64,000 bases of DNA from Rivihabitans pingtungensis. GTDB taxonomy: Bacteria > Pseudomonadota > Gammaproteobacteria > Burkholderiales > Aquaspirillaceae. Of the stretch, positions 25,737-33,956 are shown one piece after another. The position numbers and the translations under genes were made by a program. The notes under the pieces were generated by a model. The model made no database searches. It had not been told where the DNA came from and worked only from the letters and a program-made list of their open reading frames with translations. The stretch is from positions 1 to 64,000 of the forward strand of contig NZ_QJKI01000004.1 in NCBI RefSeq assembly GCF_003201855.1, written 5' to 3'. The stretch's first letter is position 1. Each line of letters begins with the position of its first letter.

Positions 25737-26540
25737 TCACACCAGCCCGGCGCTTTTCAGTAATAAATAACCAGCTACTGCACACACCATCCAGGCAAAA
25801 CTGCGCTGCACGGCGGCCTGCGACAAACGGCGCGACACCCGTCGGCCCACCAGCATGCCGACGAGACTGGCCAGCAGAAACGGCGCCGCAACATCGACAG
25901 GAGGATGCACGCCGTGCCAGGTGGCCATGCCCACGCCGCCAGCGCCCACCAGGGCAATCACCAGCAGCGAGGTGGCGGCAATGCTGTGCATCGGCAAAGG
26001 GCTGAGCCGGCGCAAGGCCGGCACAATGATAAAACCGCCTCCCACGCCCAGCAGGCCGGTCATCAGCCCGGATAACACGCCGACGCCGCCGATGAGCAAC
26101 ATGCTGCGCAAGGGCCAGACAAAGCGCCCGGTTTCCGGGTGCAGCGGGCAGAGCGATGCTTCGTCTTCGCCGGTTTGGCCCGATTTGTTGAGCAAGCGCC
26201 AGGCAGTCCACAGCATCACCGCGGCAAACAGCGCCAGCAACACACGCCCCGGCAATTGCTGCGCCAACATGGCGCCCAGGCCAGACGCCGGCACGCCGGC
26301 GCAGGCCATCAGCAAGGCGGCGCGCCAACGCACCAGGCCATGCCGAAAGCCATCCCAGGCGCCCAGCGCGGCGCTGCCGGCCACGCCAATCAAGGCCACC
26401 GGCCCGGCCTGCACCACGCCCCAGCCCAGCACCGCCACCAAGGCCGGCACGGCCATGATGCCGCCGCCCGCGCCAGTGACGCCTTGCAGGCCGCCAATCA
26501 GCGCGCCGGTCCACAGCAGATTAAACAGCGTCCAGCTCAC
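25737..26540 (-). CDS. TauE/SafE-family sulfur-compound exporter
   Basis: Integral membrane protein of 267 aa with eight to nine spans and the duplicated TauE/SafE pattern (GGLQGVTGAGGGIMAVPAL in the first half, GLLGVGGGFIIVPAL in the second). The family exports sulfite or sulfonates. It overlaps the hydrolase gene by 4 nt (ATGA-type), so they are co-translated. In this operon it probably removes the sulfite made by persulfide oxidation. Confidence 0.9.
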   Translation of the reverse strand: MSWTLFNLLWTGALIGGLQGVTGAGGGIMAVPALVAVLGWGVVQAGPVALIGVAGSAALGAWDGFRHGLVRWRAALLMACAGVPASGLGAMLAQQLPGRVLLALFAAVMLWTAWRLLNKSGQTGEDEASLCPLHPETGRFVWPLRSMLLIGGVGVLSGLMTGLLGVGGGFIIVPALRRLSPLPMHSIAATSLLVIALVGAGGVGMATWHGVHPPVDVAAPFLLASLVGMLVGRRVSRRLSQAAVQRSFAWMVCAVAGYLLLKSAGLV

Positions 26541-27400
26541 AGCGCATTGACCGGCAGCTTGAGATAGCTGACGCCATTGGCCTCGGCCGGCGGCAACTGG
26601 CCAGCGCGGATGTTCACCTGCACCGAGGGCAGCAACAAGGTGGGCATGTCCAGCGTGCGGTCACGCGCCTGCCGGCGCTCGACAAACGTTGCCTCGTCCA
26701 CGCCGTCATGCACATGGATATTGCCGGCGCGCTGTGCCGCCACCGTACACACCCAGGCCGGTTCGGTGCGGCCCGCTGGCGGGTAGTCGTGGCACAGCAT
26801 CAACTGGGTGGATTCCGGCAGGGCCAGCAGCCGGCGGACCGAGCGGTATAACTGATGGGCGTCGCCGCCGGGAAAATCACAGCGCGCAGTGCCGACATCT
26901 GGCATGAACAGGGTATCGCCGACAAACACATGGTCGCCAATCCGGTAGGCGACATCGGCCGGGGTGTGGCCGGGCACGGCCAGCACTTCCACGCTCAGCC
27001 CGCCCAGGGCAAAAATTTCGCCATCGGCAAACAGCCGGTCAAACGGCGCGCCATCGCGCGGGGCGGCGTCGCCCAGATTGAACAGGCCGGCAAAGGTGTG
27101 CTGCACCTCGCGGATGCGCTCGCCAATGCCCACCGAGCAGCCCAGCTGCGCTTTCAGCCAGGCAGCGGCGGATAAATGGTCGGCGTGGGCGTGGGTTTCC
27201 AGCACCCAGGCCACGTGCAAATCCAGCGCGCGCGCGGCGGCCAGCACCTGTTGCGCCGAGTCGCTGCGCGTGCGGCCCGAGCGCGGGTCAAAGTCCAGCA
27301 CCGGGTCGATAATCGCCGCCACGCCGCCGGGACGGTCGTACACCAGGTGGGTAACGGTCCAGGTGGCGGGGTGGTAAAAACTGTCGATGATCGGGTTCAT
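26537..27400 (-). CDS. Persulfide dioxygenase-like MBL-fold hydrolase (ETHE1/Blh type)
   Basis: Metallo-beta-lactamase-fold protein of 287 aa. The metal ligands are in THAHADHLSAA, with further ligands in VPGHTPADVAY, VFVGDTLFMPDVGTARCDFPGG and LCHDYPP, a pattern typical of ETHE1/Blh persulfide dioxygenases. The start MNPIIDSFYHPATWTVTHLVYD is the family N-terminus; the 13 extra upstream codons overlap the promoter. It is the first gene of a three-gene operon with an exporter and rhodanese, consistent with oxidation of glutathione persulfide to sulfite. No ArsR-type BigR regulator gene is adjacent. Confidence 0.9.
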   Translation of the reverse strand: MNPIIDSFYHPATWTVTHLVYDRPGGVAAIIDPVLDFDPRSGRTRSDSAQQVLAAARALDLHVAWVLETHAHADHLSAAAWLKAQLGCSVGIGERIREVQHTFAGLFNLGDAAPRDGAPFDRLFADGEIFALGGLSVEVLAVPGHTPADVAYRIGDHVFVGDTLFMPDVGTARCDFPGGDAHQLYRSVRRLLALPESTQLMLCHDYPPAGRTEPAWVCTVAAQRAGNIHVHDGVDEATFVERRQARDRTLDMPTLLLPSVQVNIRAGQLPPAEANGVSYLKLPVNAL

Positions 27401-27428
27401 GCCGGGCTCCGGGCGAGTGGATGAATTT

Positions 27429-27456
27429 ATTATATACAAAAGTATAATGATTGCAA
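27429..27456 (-). promoter_or_regulatory. Promoter with overlapping AT-rich dyad, sulfide operon
   Basis: On the minus strand: TTGCAA (27451-27456), 16-bp spacer, perfect TATAAT (27429-27434), about 29 bp before ATG 27400. The dyad TATAC-AAAA-GTATA (27433-27446) covers the -10 and spacer, a good position for a repressor such as the ArsR-family BigR/SqrR, which binds AT-rich palindromes in such operons. Confidence 0.65.
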
Positions 27457-27550
27457 AATCGTATGCAGATGCTCAGCTGATGGAGATGACCATGCAAAAC
27501 GCCCGCTGGTTTCAGCGGGCGTTGGGGGCGTTCACTTGGCCAAGTGTTGC

Positions 27551-27657
27551 ATCGCTTACCAAACTCAGTGAAGCACGCCTGGCAAGGCGTGCGGCCGCAG
27601 ACCGTGCTTATAAGACAAAGGCCGCGCAACAAGGCCAGGCGGCTGGTGTGAGCAGCG
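27551..27657 (-). repeat. Dispersed 3'-end inverted repeat, copy F
   Basis: Minus-strand reading: CTGCTCACACCAGCCGCCTG, GGCCTTGTTGCGCGGCC, then GGTCTGCGGCCGCACGCC, and right end GAGTTTGGTAAGCGAT. The blocks occur in the same order as copy D. It ends 2 nt before the stop codon of the gene at 27659. Confidence 0.7.
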
Positions 27658-27658
27658 T

Positions 27659-28759
27659 TTAATGCAGGCCGTGCGATTGCGCCGCCGGGTCGTTGACGGT
27701 GACAAAAAACGGAATGCCATGCTCGCGGTCGGTTTGCACTTCTTTCACCAGCCGCACGTCTTCCACCTGGCATTCGCGCATCAGGCCGATGAATTCTTCG
27801 GCAATGCGCTCCACCGAATCCAGCGGCGCCAGCGGCCAGGCGTGCGCCGCCCAGTTTTTGTCGTCACCCGGCGTGCTGATGGTAAAGCGCAGCTCGCCAT
27901 TGTCGTGGGCGGCGGCGATGGCGGTGATCGGCAGCGAATATTCACGCAGCTTGCGGATGATATTGCTGGCGAACACTTGCAGATTGACTTCCTGGCGGGC
28001 GGCCTGGCCCTGGCGGTGCGCCTCGCGCAGCCAGTTGGGCACGCGCGGGATGGGGAACAGCGTCACATTGGCGGTTTTCAGCTGCTCGCCCAGCAATTGC
28101 ATCAGCGGCATGCCCCAGGCGCCCATGCTGCCGCCCAGTTTCACCGGCATTTCGCCATTGGCCTCGCGCATGGCCACGCCCACCAGATAGCGCACCAGCA
28201 CGCAATCGTCCTTCACCGGCGCCGGGTCGCCCGGCAGCTCCACCGGCAGGCCGCGACCGGCGTCGGCCAAATTGCGGCTGTAGCGGTACAGCTGGCTGAA
28301 GCTCAGCCCTTCCAGCGTGTCCGGGTGCACCAGCTTGCCCGAGATAAAGCATTCCGCCTGGGCGTCGATCACGCCGTGCTGGCGCAGCAGCTGGCTGAGC
28401 GCGTCCACATCGCTCAGCCGCTCGGGCAACTCGGCGCGGCCCTTGCAGCCGGCCACCAGCACCACCGGCAAGGCAAAAATCACCGCGTGGCGCTCGTTGC
28501 CCACCTGACCCACCACGTCCAGCGCAGCTTGCCAGACGGCTTTATAGACTTCTTGCGACGGCGCATGGCGCAGCGCGGCGTTCAGCACGCTGTCGTCGGC
28601 GGCGGCCAGTTGCGCGGCGATGGCGTCTTTCAGCGCTTCGGCGCGGGTCAGCGCACGGCCGGCCTCGCGCTCGGTCAGCAAGGCCATGGCCAGGCGAATC
28701 AACAGGTTATCGGGGTCAACACGGGGGTACAGGCGGGGATCAGGCAGCAACATCGACAT
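27659..28759 (-). CDS. Conserved-looking hypothetical protein
   Basis: I do not recognise this 366-aa soluble protein. It has no signal peptide or membrane span. Visible features are an N-terminal helical region (LIRLAMALLTEREAGRALTR), a hydrophobic core strand (HAVIFALPVVLVAGCKGRAELP), a Gly/Met-rich loop (VKLGGSMGAWGMPLMQLLGEQL) and a mixed alpha/beta C-terminus. Codon use matches neighbours and the reading frame is clean, so it is a real gene. It stands alone between the sulfide operon and a large non-coding region. Confidence 0.8.
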   Translation of the reverse strand: MSMLLPDPRLYPRVDPDNLLIRLAMALLTEREAGRALTRAEALKDAIAAQLAAADDSVLNAALRHAPSQEVYKAVWQAALDVVGQVGNERHAVIFALPVVLVAGCKGRAELPERLSDVDALSQLLRQHGVIDAQAECFISGKLVHPDTLEGLSFSQLYRYSRNLADAGRGLPVELPGDPAPVKDDCVLVRYLVGVAMREANGEMPVKLGGSMGAWGMPLMQLLGEQLKTANVTLFPIPRVPNWLREAHRQGQAARQEVNLQVFASNIIRKLREYSLPITAIAAAHDNGELRFTISTPGDDKNWAAHAWPLAPLDSVERIAEEFIGLMRECQVEDVRLVKEVQTDREHGIPFFVTVNDPAAQSHGLH

Positions 28760-28965
28760 GGGAGGGTTCCGCTACTAGGGCACAAAATCGGCGTTATTGT
28801 CGCACAGATGGGCGTGCGCTGCGCCGCTTGTGCATGCGTGCTCAGGGCCGATTGCGCTATTGCCGGTGGCAGGGTCGGTGTACCGCTGATGTTCGCTAAT
28901 GAACATCTTATTTGCCCTACAGCGACAATTTTTTACAAAAATGATGCCTAGCAACATGAAGAGCG

Positions 28966-28994
28966 TTGACAGGGTCACGGTCGGTCTGGATAAT
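28966..28994 (+). promoter_or_regulatory. Near-consensus sigma70 promoter of sRNA candidate
   Basis: TTGACA (28966-28971), 17-bp spacer and GATAAT (28989-28994): 11 of 12 consensus bases with optimal spacing. The start is predicted at about 29001. Confidence 0.85.
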
Positions 28995-29000
28995 CCGTAC

Positions 29001-29092
29001 TCGTTGAGATGCAGCAATTGCTTCTTGATAGTTTCTCCTCTATTTCTCCTTTGTAGATTGAAGCGCGGGCTTATCTCCCGCGCTTTTTTTTT
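29001..29092 (+). ncRNA. Candidate small RNA with anti-Shine-Dalgarno repeats
   Basis: A transcript from the promoter at 28966-28994 would run about 90 nt to a strong terminator. No ribosome site or long frame is present. Two identical copies of TTTCTCCT (29032-29039 and 29043-29050) lie in an unstructured pyrimidine-rich stretch, complementary to AGGAG ribosome sites, as in several riboregulators with CU-rich seeds (for example the neisserial sibling sRNAs). The 5' part includes a self-complementary GCAATTGC. The targets are unknown; homology to a named sRNA was not established. Confidence 0.7.
29062..29092 (+). terminator. Strong rho-independent terminator of sRNA candidate
   Basis: AGCGCGGG/CCCGCGCT (8-bp perfect stem, 29062-29069 with 29077-29084), loop CTTATCT, followed by an unbroken T tract through 29092. 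Confidence 0.9.
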
Positions 29093-30104
29093 GCCAAAAA
29101 TTCCCGCCCTTGTTTTTTCTGGATTTTTTTCTGTGTTTACCTTGCTGGGTAAAGCCTGCTTGCGCAGGTGACGCCAGCACTGAGACGCTGTCATGTAGGG
29201 GGAAACCCTGATGCCAAGGACAGAGACACAGTTGCTGAAAATTGCTGCGCTGCAGCAAAAAAAATGTTCGTCTTCGAGAATTTTCGTTGATTTGTGGACA
29301 TTCTGTTTGGCCATCCAGACAAAATGCCCAGTTTGATCCAGCGCAAGGATTGTGCAGTTTTTGCCCTGTCAGGGCTGAAACAGCCAGTTTTTCACCTGTT
29401 TTTTGCCATTGATCACCGTAGAATGCTGCCCACATCGGCAGACCTGCCCGGCCCAATCCGGCCGGAAACACACCACGCCGCCAGCCATGGCCGGCACGGT
29501 GCGCAGCATATGCCGCTGCATTGCAGCGGCAAACGGCCCATCTCTTGTGGTGGCCCGCGTCTGCAGGATGCGCTCTCCCGGGTTTTGGGTGTTGGAGAGC
29601 CTGTCGCGCGGCATGCATGGGTAGTTGGGGGCAGGCCGCGAGATGACAAGGGATCAGGCAAATGACGGGGCAGGTGTGGGGGCATCCGCCCCGTCATGAT
29701 TCCTCGGTGTGTATACCGGGGCCGAGGCTGATTCCAGCGCGTATTCGTTCCAGTATTGCCGGCGGGTTCTGACCGTCGGTCATCCTCCTTGATCAGATGT
29801 TGGCAGTATGTTGTGAGTGGCCTTGTGCCAGAGCGGCAGCATGGCGCACGCCTGTGGCCAAGCAGGCCATGGCGTTCGCAGCATGCCCGCGTTGCCTGGC
29901 TGTGCGGGGCATGGCCCCGATATTGCATAGAGATTCCAGCGCGCCAGCTGATGCGGGCTGAATACCATGCAGGGCAACAGTGTTGCAGCGCCCGCTTGTC
30001 GGGCTCGGCGCCGCACCCGGATGGCGGCAAAAAAATGAATCCGCGCCACGCCCAACCTGCGCACAAGACAGGCGGCGCGCACAATAGTCAGGGGTAGCCA
30101 GGGG
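29093..30104. other. One-kilobase region without a supported gene; several perfect hairpins
   Basis: Frames on both strands here lack ribosome sites and family-like sequence. Structured spots include GGCTG/CAGCC plus TTTTT (29373-29392), GCCGCTGCA/TGCAGCGGC (29512-29530), ATGACGGGGC/GCCCCGTCAT (29662-29671 with 29688-29697) and CCTCGG/CCGAGG (29702-29728). I looked for RNase P, tmRNA, SRP, GEMM and glycine-riboswitch core motifs and did not find a convincing match. It could hold a structured RNA or decayed genes. Confidence 0.5.
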
Positions 30105-31679
30105 ATGAAGTTGAATCAACCCGTCACCGGGCGTGAAAAGCCGTTCACGCACGGGACGATTGTCACCAAAACCGATTTGAAGGGGATCATCACCTACGCC
30201 AATGATGCGTTTGTGGACATGTCCGGCTTCAGTCGCGAAGAGCTGCTGGGGGTCAATCACAATATTGTGCGGCACCCCGATATGCCACCCACGCTGTTTG
30301 ACGATATGTGGAAAACCCTGCGCCGTGATAAACCATGGCAAGGGCTGGTGAAAAACCGCTGCAAGAACGGCGACCATTACTGGGTATCGGCGTTTGTGGT
30401 GCCCATTCGCGAACGTGGACAGACCACAGGGTACATGTCGGTACGTTCTCCGGCGCCGCGTGACGGCATCGCCAAGGCAGAAATCCTGCATCGCCAGCTG
30501 GGGCGCGACGGCAAACTGAAAAAATCGCGCGGCCTGCGCTTAAGCTCCACCGCCAAGGTGCTGCTGGGCCTGCTGTTCATCAACGCTGTGGCACTGACCA
30601 GCGCCACGCTGGATGCGCCATGGGCGCGCTGGGGCGGCGTGGGCGCCATGCTGCTGGGCTCGCTGCTGGCCTGGCTGGCCTATGGCCGCGCGCGCCAGCG
30701 CTATGCCCACATCAATCACACCTTTGCCCGCATCGCCGAAGGCGTGCTGACCAACCCCTTGCCCACCGAGCGCGACGACGAAATCGGCCTGATCGAATCC
30801 GGCCTGGCGTCGATGCAGGTGCAGGTAAAAGTGATTGTCGATGACTTGCTGCACGATGCTCGCTTGGTAGAAAGCCGCGCCAAAAAGCTGAACGACAGTA
30901 TGGCCGAGATGATGCGCCGCTTTGACAGCCAGGCAGACAGTGCTTGTGCGATTTCTGCGGCGATTGAGCAGATGAGCGCTTCCATCACCCAAGTGGCTGA
31001 TAACGCCAAGGTGGCAGCCGAGCACACCGACAGCGCGCGCGACCTGGCGGAAAGCGGTGAAACCCGCATGCGCGTCTCGCACGAAGGCACGCAGAAAACC
31101 GTCCACATCATGCAAAACGCCCAAGGCGCCATCGACCAGTTGCACTGCGCGGTAGGCAGCATTGCCACGGTGACCGAAACCATTCACGCCATTGCCGAGC
31201 AAACCAATCTGTTGGCGCTGAACGCGGCGATTGAGGCCGCCCGTGCCGGTGAGGCCGGACGCGGTTTTGCTGTGGTGGCCGATGAGGTGCGCAAGCTGGC
31301 CGAGCGCACCAGCCAGAGTACCGGCGAGATTCACGCCCTGGTCAGCCAGGTGACGGCGGTGGCGCAATCGGTAGTCGCGGCCATGGGCCAGGTGGGCGAA
31401 CATACCCGCCACGGTGAAGGCCAGCTGGATGCCGCCATGGCGGCGCTGCAACAGATTGTCGCGGCCAGTATTCAGGTGAATGACATGGTGTGCGGCATTG
31501 CCGAAACCAACCATCAGCAGTCGATTACCTCGCATGACCTGGTCAACCGCACAGTGAATGTCAGCGAACAGCTGGAGGCTTCGGCGCAGGCGGCGCAGCA
31601 GGCGCGTAGCATGATTGATGATTTACTGCGCCAGGCCGAAAAAATGGCTCGGCTGGCGCGGCATTTCGAGGCGGATTGA
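30105..31679 (+). CDS. Aer-like PAS methyl-accepting chemotaxis/energy-taxis receptor
   Basis: Receptor of 524 aa. The N-terminal PAS domain (about 20-115; [36 protein letters not shown]) resembles the FAD-binding PAS of Aer. Two closely spaced membrane segments (about 145-185) have almost no periplasmic loop. A HAMP-like linker and MCP signalling domain follow, with hairpin tip [19 protein letters not shown] (about 365-383). Such proteins sense redox or energy state from the cytoplasm and signal to CheA. AGGGG (30090-30094) precedes ATG 30105. It is monocistronic, converging on phbB. Confidence 0.9.
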   Translation: MKLNQPVTGREKPFTHGTIVTKTDLKGIITYANDAFVDMSGFSREELLGVNHNIVRHPDMPPTLFDDMWKTLRRDKPWQGLVKNRCKNGDHYWVSAFVVPIRERGQTTGYMSVRSPAPRDGIAKAEILHRQLGRDGKLKKSRGLRLSSTAKVLLGLLFINAVALTSATLDAPWARWGGVGAMLLGSLLAWLAYGRARQRYAHINHTFARIAEGVLTNPLPTERDDEIGLIESGLASMQVQVKVIVDDLLHDARLVESRAKKLNDSMAEMMRRFDSQADSACAISAAIEQMSASITQVADNAKVAAEHTDSARDLAESGETRMRVSHEGTQKTVHIMQNAQGAIDQLHCAVGSIATVTETIHAIAEQTNLLALNAAIEAARAGEAGRGFAVVADEVRKLAERTSQSTGEIHALVSQVTAVAQSVVAAMGQVGEHTRHGEGQLDAAMAALQQIVAASIQVNDMVCGIAETNHQQSITSHDLVNRTVNVSEQLEASAQAAQQARSMIDDLLRQAEKMARLARHFEAD

Positions 31680-31756
31680 GCGCTGCGGCTGGCGCGATTT
31701 GCCATGACACACGGCCCGCTGTGGTGTATCACAGCGGGCCGTTGGGTATTTCGAGC

Positions 31757-31862
31757 GGCTAGCAAAACCCTCCTGGCGTTGTTGCGCGGTCTTGCCGTAC
31801 TGGCTTGTGCTGTCTGCGGCAGCGCGCCTGACCAGCGCGCTGGGTTTTGTAAGCCGTGCTTA
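31757..31862 (+). repeat. Dispersed 3'-end inverted repeat, copy D (reference copy)
   Basis: About 100 bp with terminal inverted arms GGCTAGCAAAACCC and GGGTTTTGTAAGCC (12 of 14 pair). Internal blocks are TCCTGGCGTTGTTGCGCGG, CTGTCTGCGGCAGCGCGCCT and CAGCGCGCTG; the right end is CCGTGCTTAG. The same blocks recur in copies A-C and E-H of this window. It lies between the convergent 3' ends of the Aer-like gene and phbB. Confidence 0.8.
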
Positions 31863-31913
31863 GTCGGCAGGCGTGGGCAGACGGCAAAGTCACACCATCA
31901 CGCCAAACGCCGC

Positions 31914-32651
31914 TTACATCATGTGCTGGCCGCCGTTGATCGCCAGGTTGGCGCCGGTGATGAACCCGGCCAGATCCGAGGCCAGATAGGTCACCAGGCC
32001 GGCGATTTCTTCCGGCTTGCCCAGCCGGCCGACCGGAATGCCGGCGATGATCTTGTTGCGCACCTCTTCCGGCACCGCCATCACCATATCGGTGCCGATA
32101 TAGCCCGGCGACACAGTGTTGACGGTGACGCCCTTCTTGGCCACTTCCTGCGCCAGCGCCATGGAAAAACCATGCATGCCGGCCTTGGCGGCGGAGTAGT
32201 TGGTCTGGCCGAACTGGCCTTTCTGGCCGTTGATCGACGAGATATTGATCACCCGGCCCCAGCCGCGCTCGACCATGCCATCCACGGTGGGTTTGCACAG
32301 ATTGAACAGCGAATCCAGGTTGGTGCGCATCACCATGTCCCAGTCCACTTTGTTCATTTTCTTGAAGGTGCCGTCACGGGTGATGCCGGCGTTGTTGACC
32401 AGAATGTCCACCGGGCCCACTTCGGCGGCAATTTGCGCCACGGTGGCGGCGCAGGCGTCGGTGTCGGTCACGTCGCACAGATAGGCGTGCATGGCGTAAC
32501 CCTGCTCTTTCATGTCGGCCAGCCATTGCACTTCCTTGCCGGACTTGCTGTAGGTGGTGACCACGGTGCAGCCGGCATCAGCCAGCGCCTTGCAAATGGC
32601 GGTGCCGATGCCGCCCATCCCACCGGTGACCAGTGCGATTTTTTTCGTCAT
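31914..32651 (-). CDS. phbB: Acetoacetyl-CoA reductase
   Basis: NADPH-dependent short-chain dehydrogenase making (R)-3-hydroxybutyryl-CoA for polyhydroxybutyrate; 245 aa. It has cofactor motif TGGMGGIGTAI, NNAG in VDILVNNAGITRDGTF, and the catalytic Ser, Tyr and Lys in INISSINGQKGQFGQTNYSAAKAG. The sequence around GQFGQTNYSAAKAGMHGF is typical of PhaB. ATG 32651 has GGAGAGAG upstream; an in-frame upstream extension is unlikely. Thiolase (phaA) and synthase (phaC) genes are not in the window. Confidence 0.94.
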   Translation of the reverse strand: MTKKIALVTGGMGGIGTAICKALADAGCTVVTTYSKSGKEVQWLADMKEQGYAMHAYLCDVTDTDACAATVAQIAAEVGPVDILVNNAGITRDGTFKKMNKVDWDMVMRTNLDSLFNLCKPTVDGMVERGWGRVINISSINGQKGQFGQTNYSAAKAGMHGFSMALAQEVAKKGVTVNTVSPGYIGTDMVMAVPEEVRNKIIAGIPVGRLGKPEEIAGLVTYLASDLAGFITGANLAINGGQHMM

Positions 32652-33077
32652 GGGTTCTCTCTCCGTCTGTGTCTGTGTGTTCTGCGCGCGCCGGCAAAAC
32701 ATGGCGCGCGGCGCGCCTGCGCGGCAAGGCCTGGCGCAGGCGTCAGTGCGGATGTTGGCGGCAGGGTCTGCGCCCTGTCTTCGCCATGCGCATCGCGGCG
32801 CTGACCCTATGGTTATAGCATTAAAATTTTGCTTGAGTGTGACGACTTGTCGTGCGGCGCAGCATTAACCGGTACGTAAACCGCGTGCTGGCGCGAAATT
32901 TTTCGCCAGATTTCCAGAAAAACAGCAATCATCTGCCAGAAAAATGCCAGCAAGGCCGATTCACCTGGGGGTTTTACGAAAAACTACCTAGTAGACAAGA
33001 ATATGCTGCGTCGCCGCAGGCGGGGCGGGGTTTCCGCGTGCGTCAGCACCGCAAAAACCCGCCAGAGAGGAGGCGGC
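32652..33077. other. Gap between phbB and rsgA
   Basis: 426 bp upstream of phbB (minus strand) and downstream of rsgA. It contains the rsgA terminator at its right edge, a dyad GCGAAA-TT-TTTCGC (32893-32906) flanked by CTGG/CCAG, and an AT-rich stretch at 32812-32840 where TATAAC could serve as a phbB -10. No gene is supported. Confidence 0.5.
33053..33076 (-). terminator. Terminator at the rsgA stop
   Basis: Minus strand: CCGCC-TCCTCTCT-GGCGG-GTTTTT, beginning directly after the rsgA stop codon. Confidence 0.6.
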
Positions 33078-33956
33078 TCAGCCGCGTGGGGACAGCTCGT
33101 CGGTGAGCTTTTGCAAGAACGCCAGCCGTTCGGCCGACACCGCGCCGGACTGGGCGGCGGCAATCAGCGCGCAGCCAGGCTCGACGCGGTGGCTGCAATT
33201 ATGAAAACGGCACTGGCCGATATAGGGGCGCAGTTCGGGAAACTCATGAATCAGGTCGGGCGCGTGCAGGTGGCGCAGGCCGAATTCCTGCAAGCCGGGC
33301 GAGTCGATCAAATGGCTGTCGGCGTCCAGGTGATACAGCTGGGCGTGGGTGGTGGTGTGGCGGCCAGAATCCAGCGCGGTGGAAATCTCGCCCACCCGCG
33401 CGCAGGCGTCTGGCAGCAAGGCGTTGGTGATGGTGGATTTGCCCATGCCGGATTGCCCGACCAGCACGCTGGTGTGGCCTTGCAGGCGCGCGCGCAGCGC
33501 GCTGACGTCTTCACGCGCGGACAGCGGCAGCAGCGGATAGCCCAGCGCCTGCCAGGCCGCCAGCCGTGCGCGCGCCGCCTCGGCCTGTGGCAGGTCGCAT
33601 TTGTTCAGCACGATCAGCGGGGCAATGCCCCCCGCTTCGGCCGCCACCAGGCAGCGGTTCAGCAGCTCTTCGCTAAAGGTCGGCACCGGGGCCAGCACAA
33701 TCGCCAGCTGGGTGACATTGGCGGCGATCAGCTTGCTGCGAAAAGCGTCTGAGCGGTACAGCAGGCTCTGGCGCGGCTGCGCGCGCTCGATCACCGCCTG
33801 TTCGGCGTTTTGCACCAGCAAATCCACATGGTCGCCGCAGGCGTAGTCGGTTTTTTTGCCGCGCGTGGTGCAGTCGTAGCGCACCCCTTCCGGGGTTTCC
33901 ACGATGTAACGGCGGCCATAGCTGGTGATGATCTGGCCGGTGCAAGTCTGGCTCAT
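33078..33956 (-). CDS. rsgA: Ribosome small-subunit-dependent GTPase A
   Basis: Circularly permuted GTPase that assists late 30S maturation; 292 aa. An N-terminal OB domain is followed by motifs in permuted order: G4 NKCD, G1 GQSGMGKST, G3 DSPGLQEFG. The C-terminal zinc knuckle CRFHNCSHRVEPGC is intact. Its ATG overlaps the stop of the M48 peptidase gene (ATGA), so translation is coupled. The length and order are typical. Confidence 0.95.
   Translation of the reverse strand: MSQTCTGQIITSYGRRYIVETPEGVRYDCTTRGKKTDYACGDHVDLLVQNAEQAVIERAQPRQSLLYRSDAFRSKLIAANVTQLAIVLAPVPTFSEELLNRCLVAAEAGGIAPLIVLNKCDLPQAEAARARLAAWQALGYPLLPLSAREDVSALRARLQGHTSVLVGQSGMGKSTITNALLPDACARVGEISTALDSGRHTTTHAQLYHLDADSHLIDSPGLQEFGLRHLHAPDLIHEFPELRPYIGQCRFHNCSHRVEPGCALIAAAQSGAVSAERLAFLQKLTDELSPRG

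Noticed and set aside
28775..29314. 180-codon minus-strand frame across the sRNA candidate
   Set aside because: Mixed composition without motifs, no ribosome site, and it crosses a consensus promoter and a strong terminator on the other strand.
29440..29620. Glycine-riboswitch-like GGGAGAG and CTCTCC pieces on the minus strand
   Set aside because: The order and spacing of the conserved blocks do not fit the aptamer, and no glycine-cleavage gene lies downstream.
33003..33076. A further copy of the dispersed repeat near the rsgA stop
   Set aside because: Only GCAAAAACCCGCC resembles the arm; the rest is absent and the sequence is better explained as the rsgA terminator.
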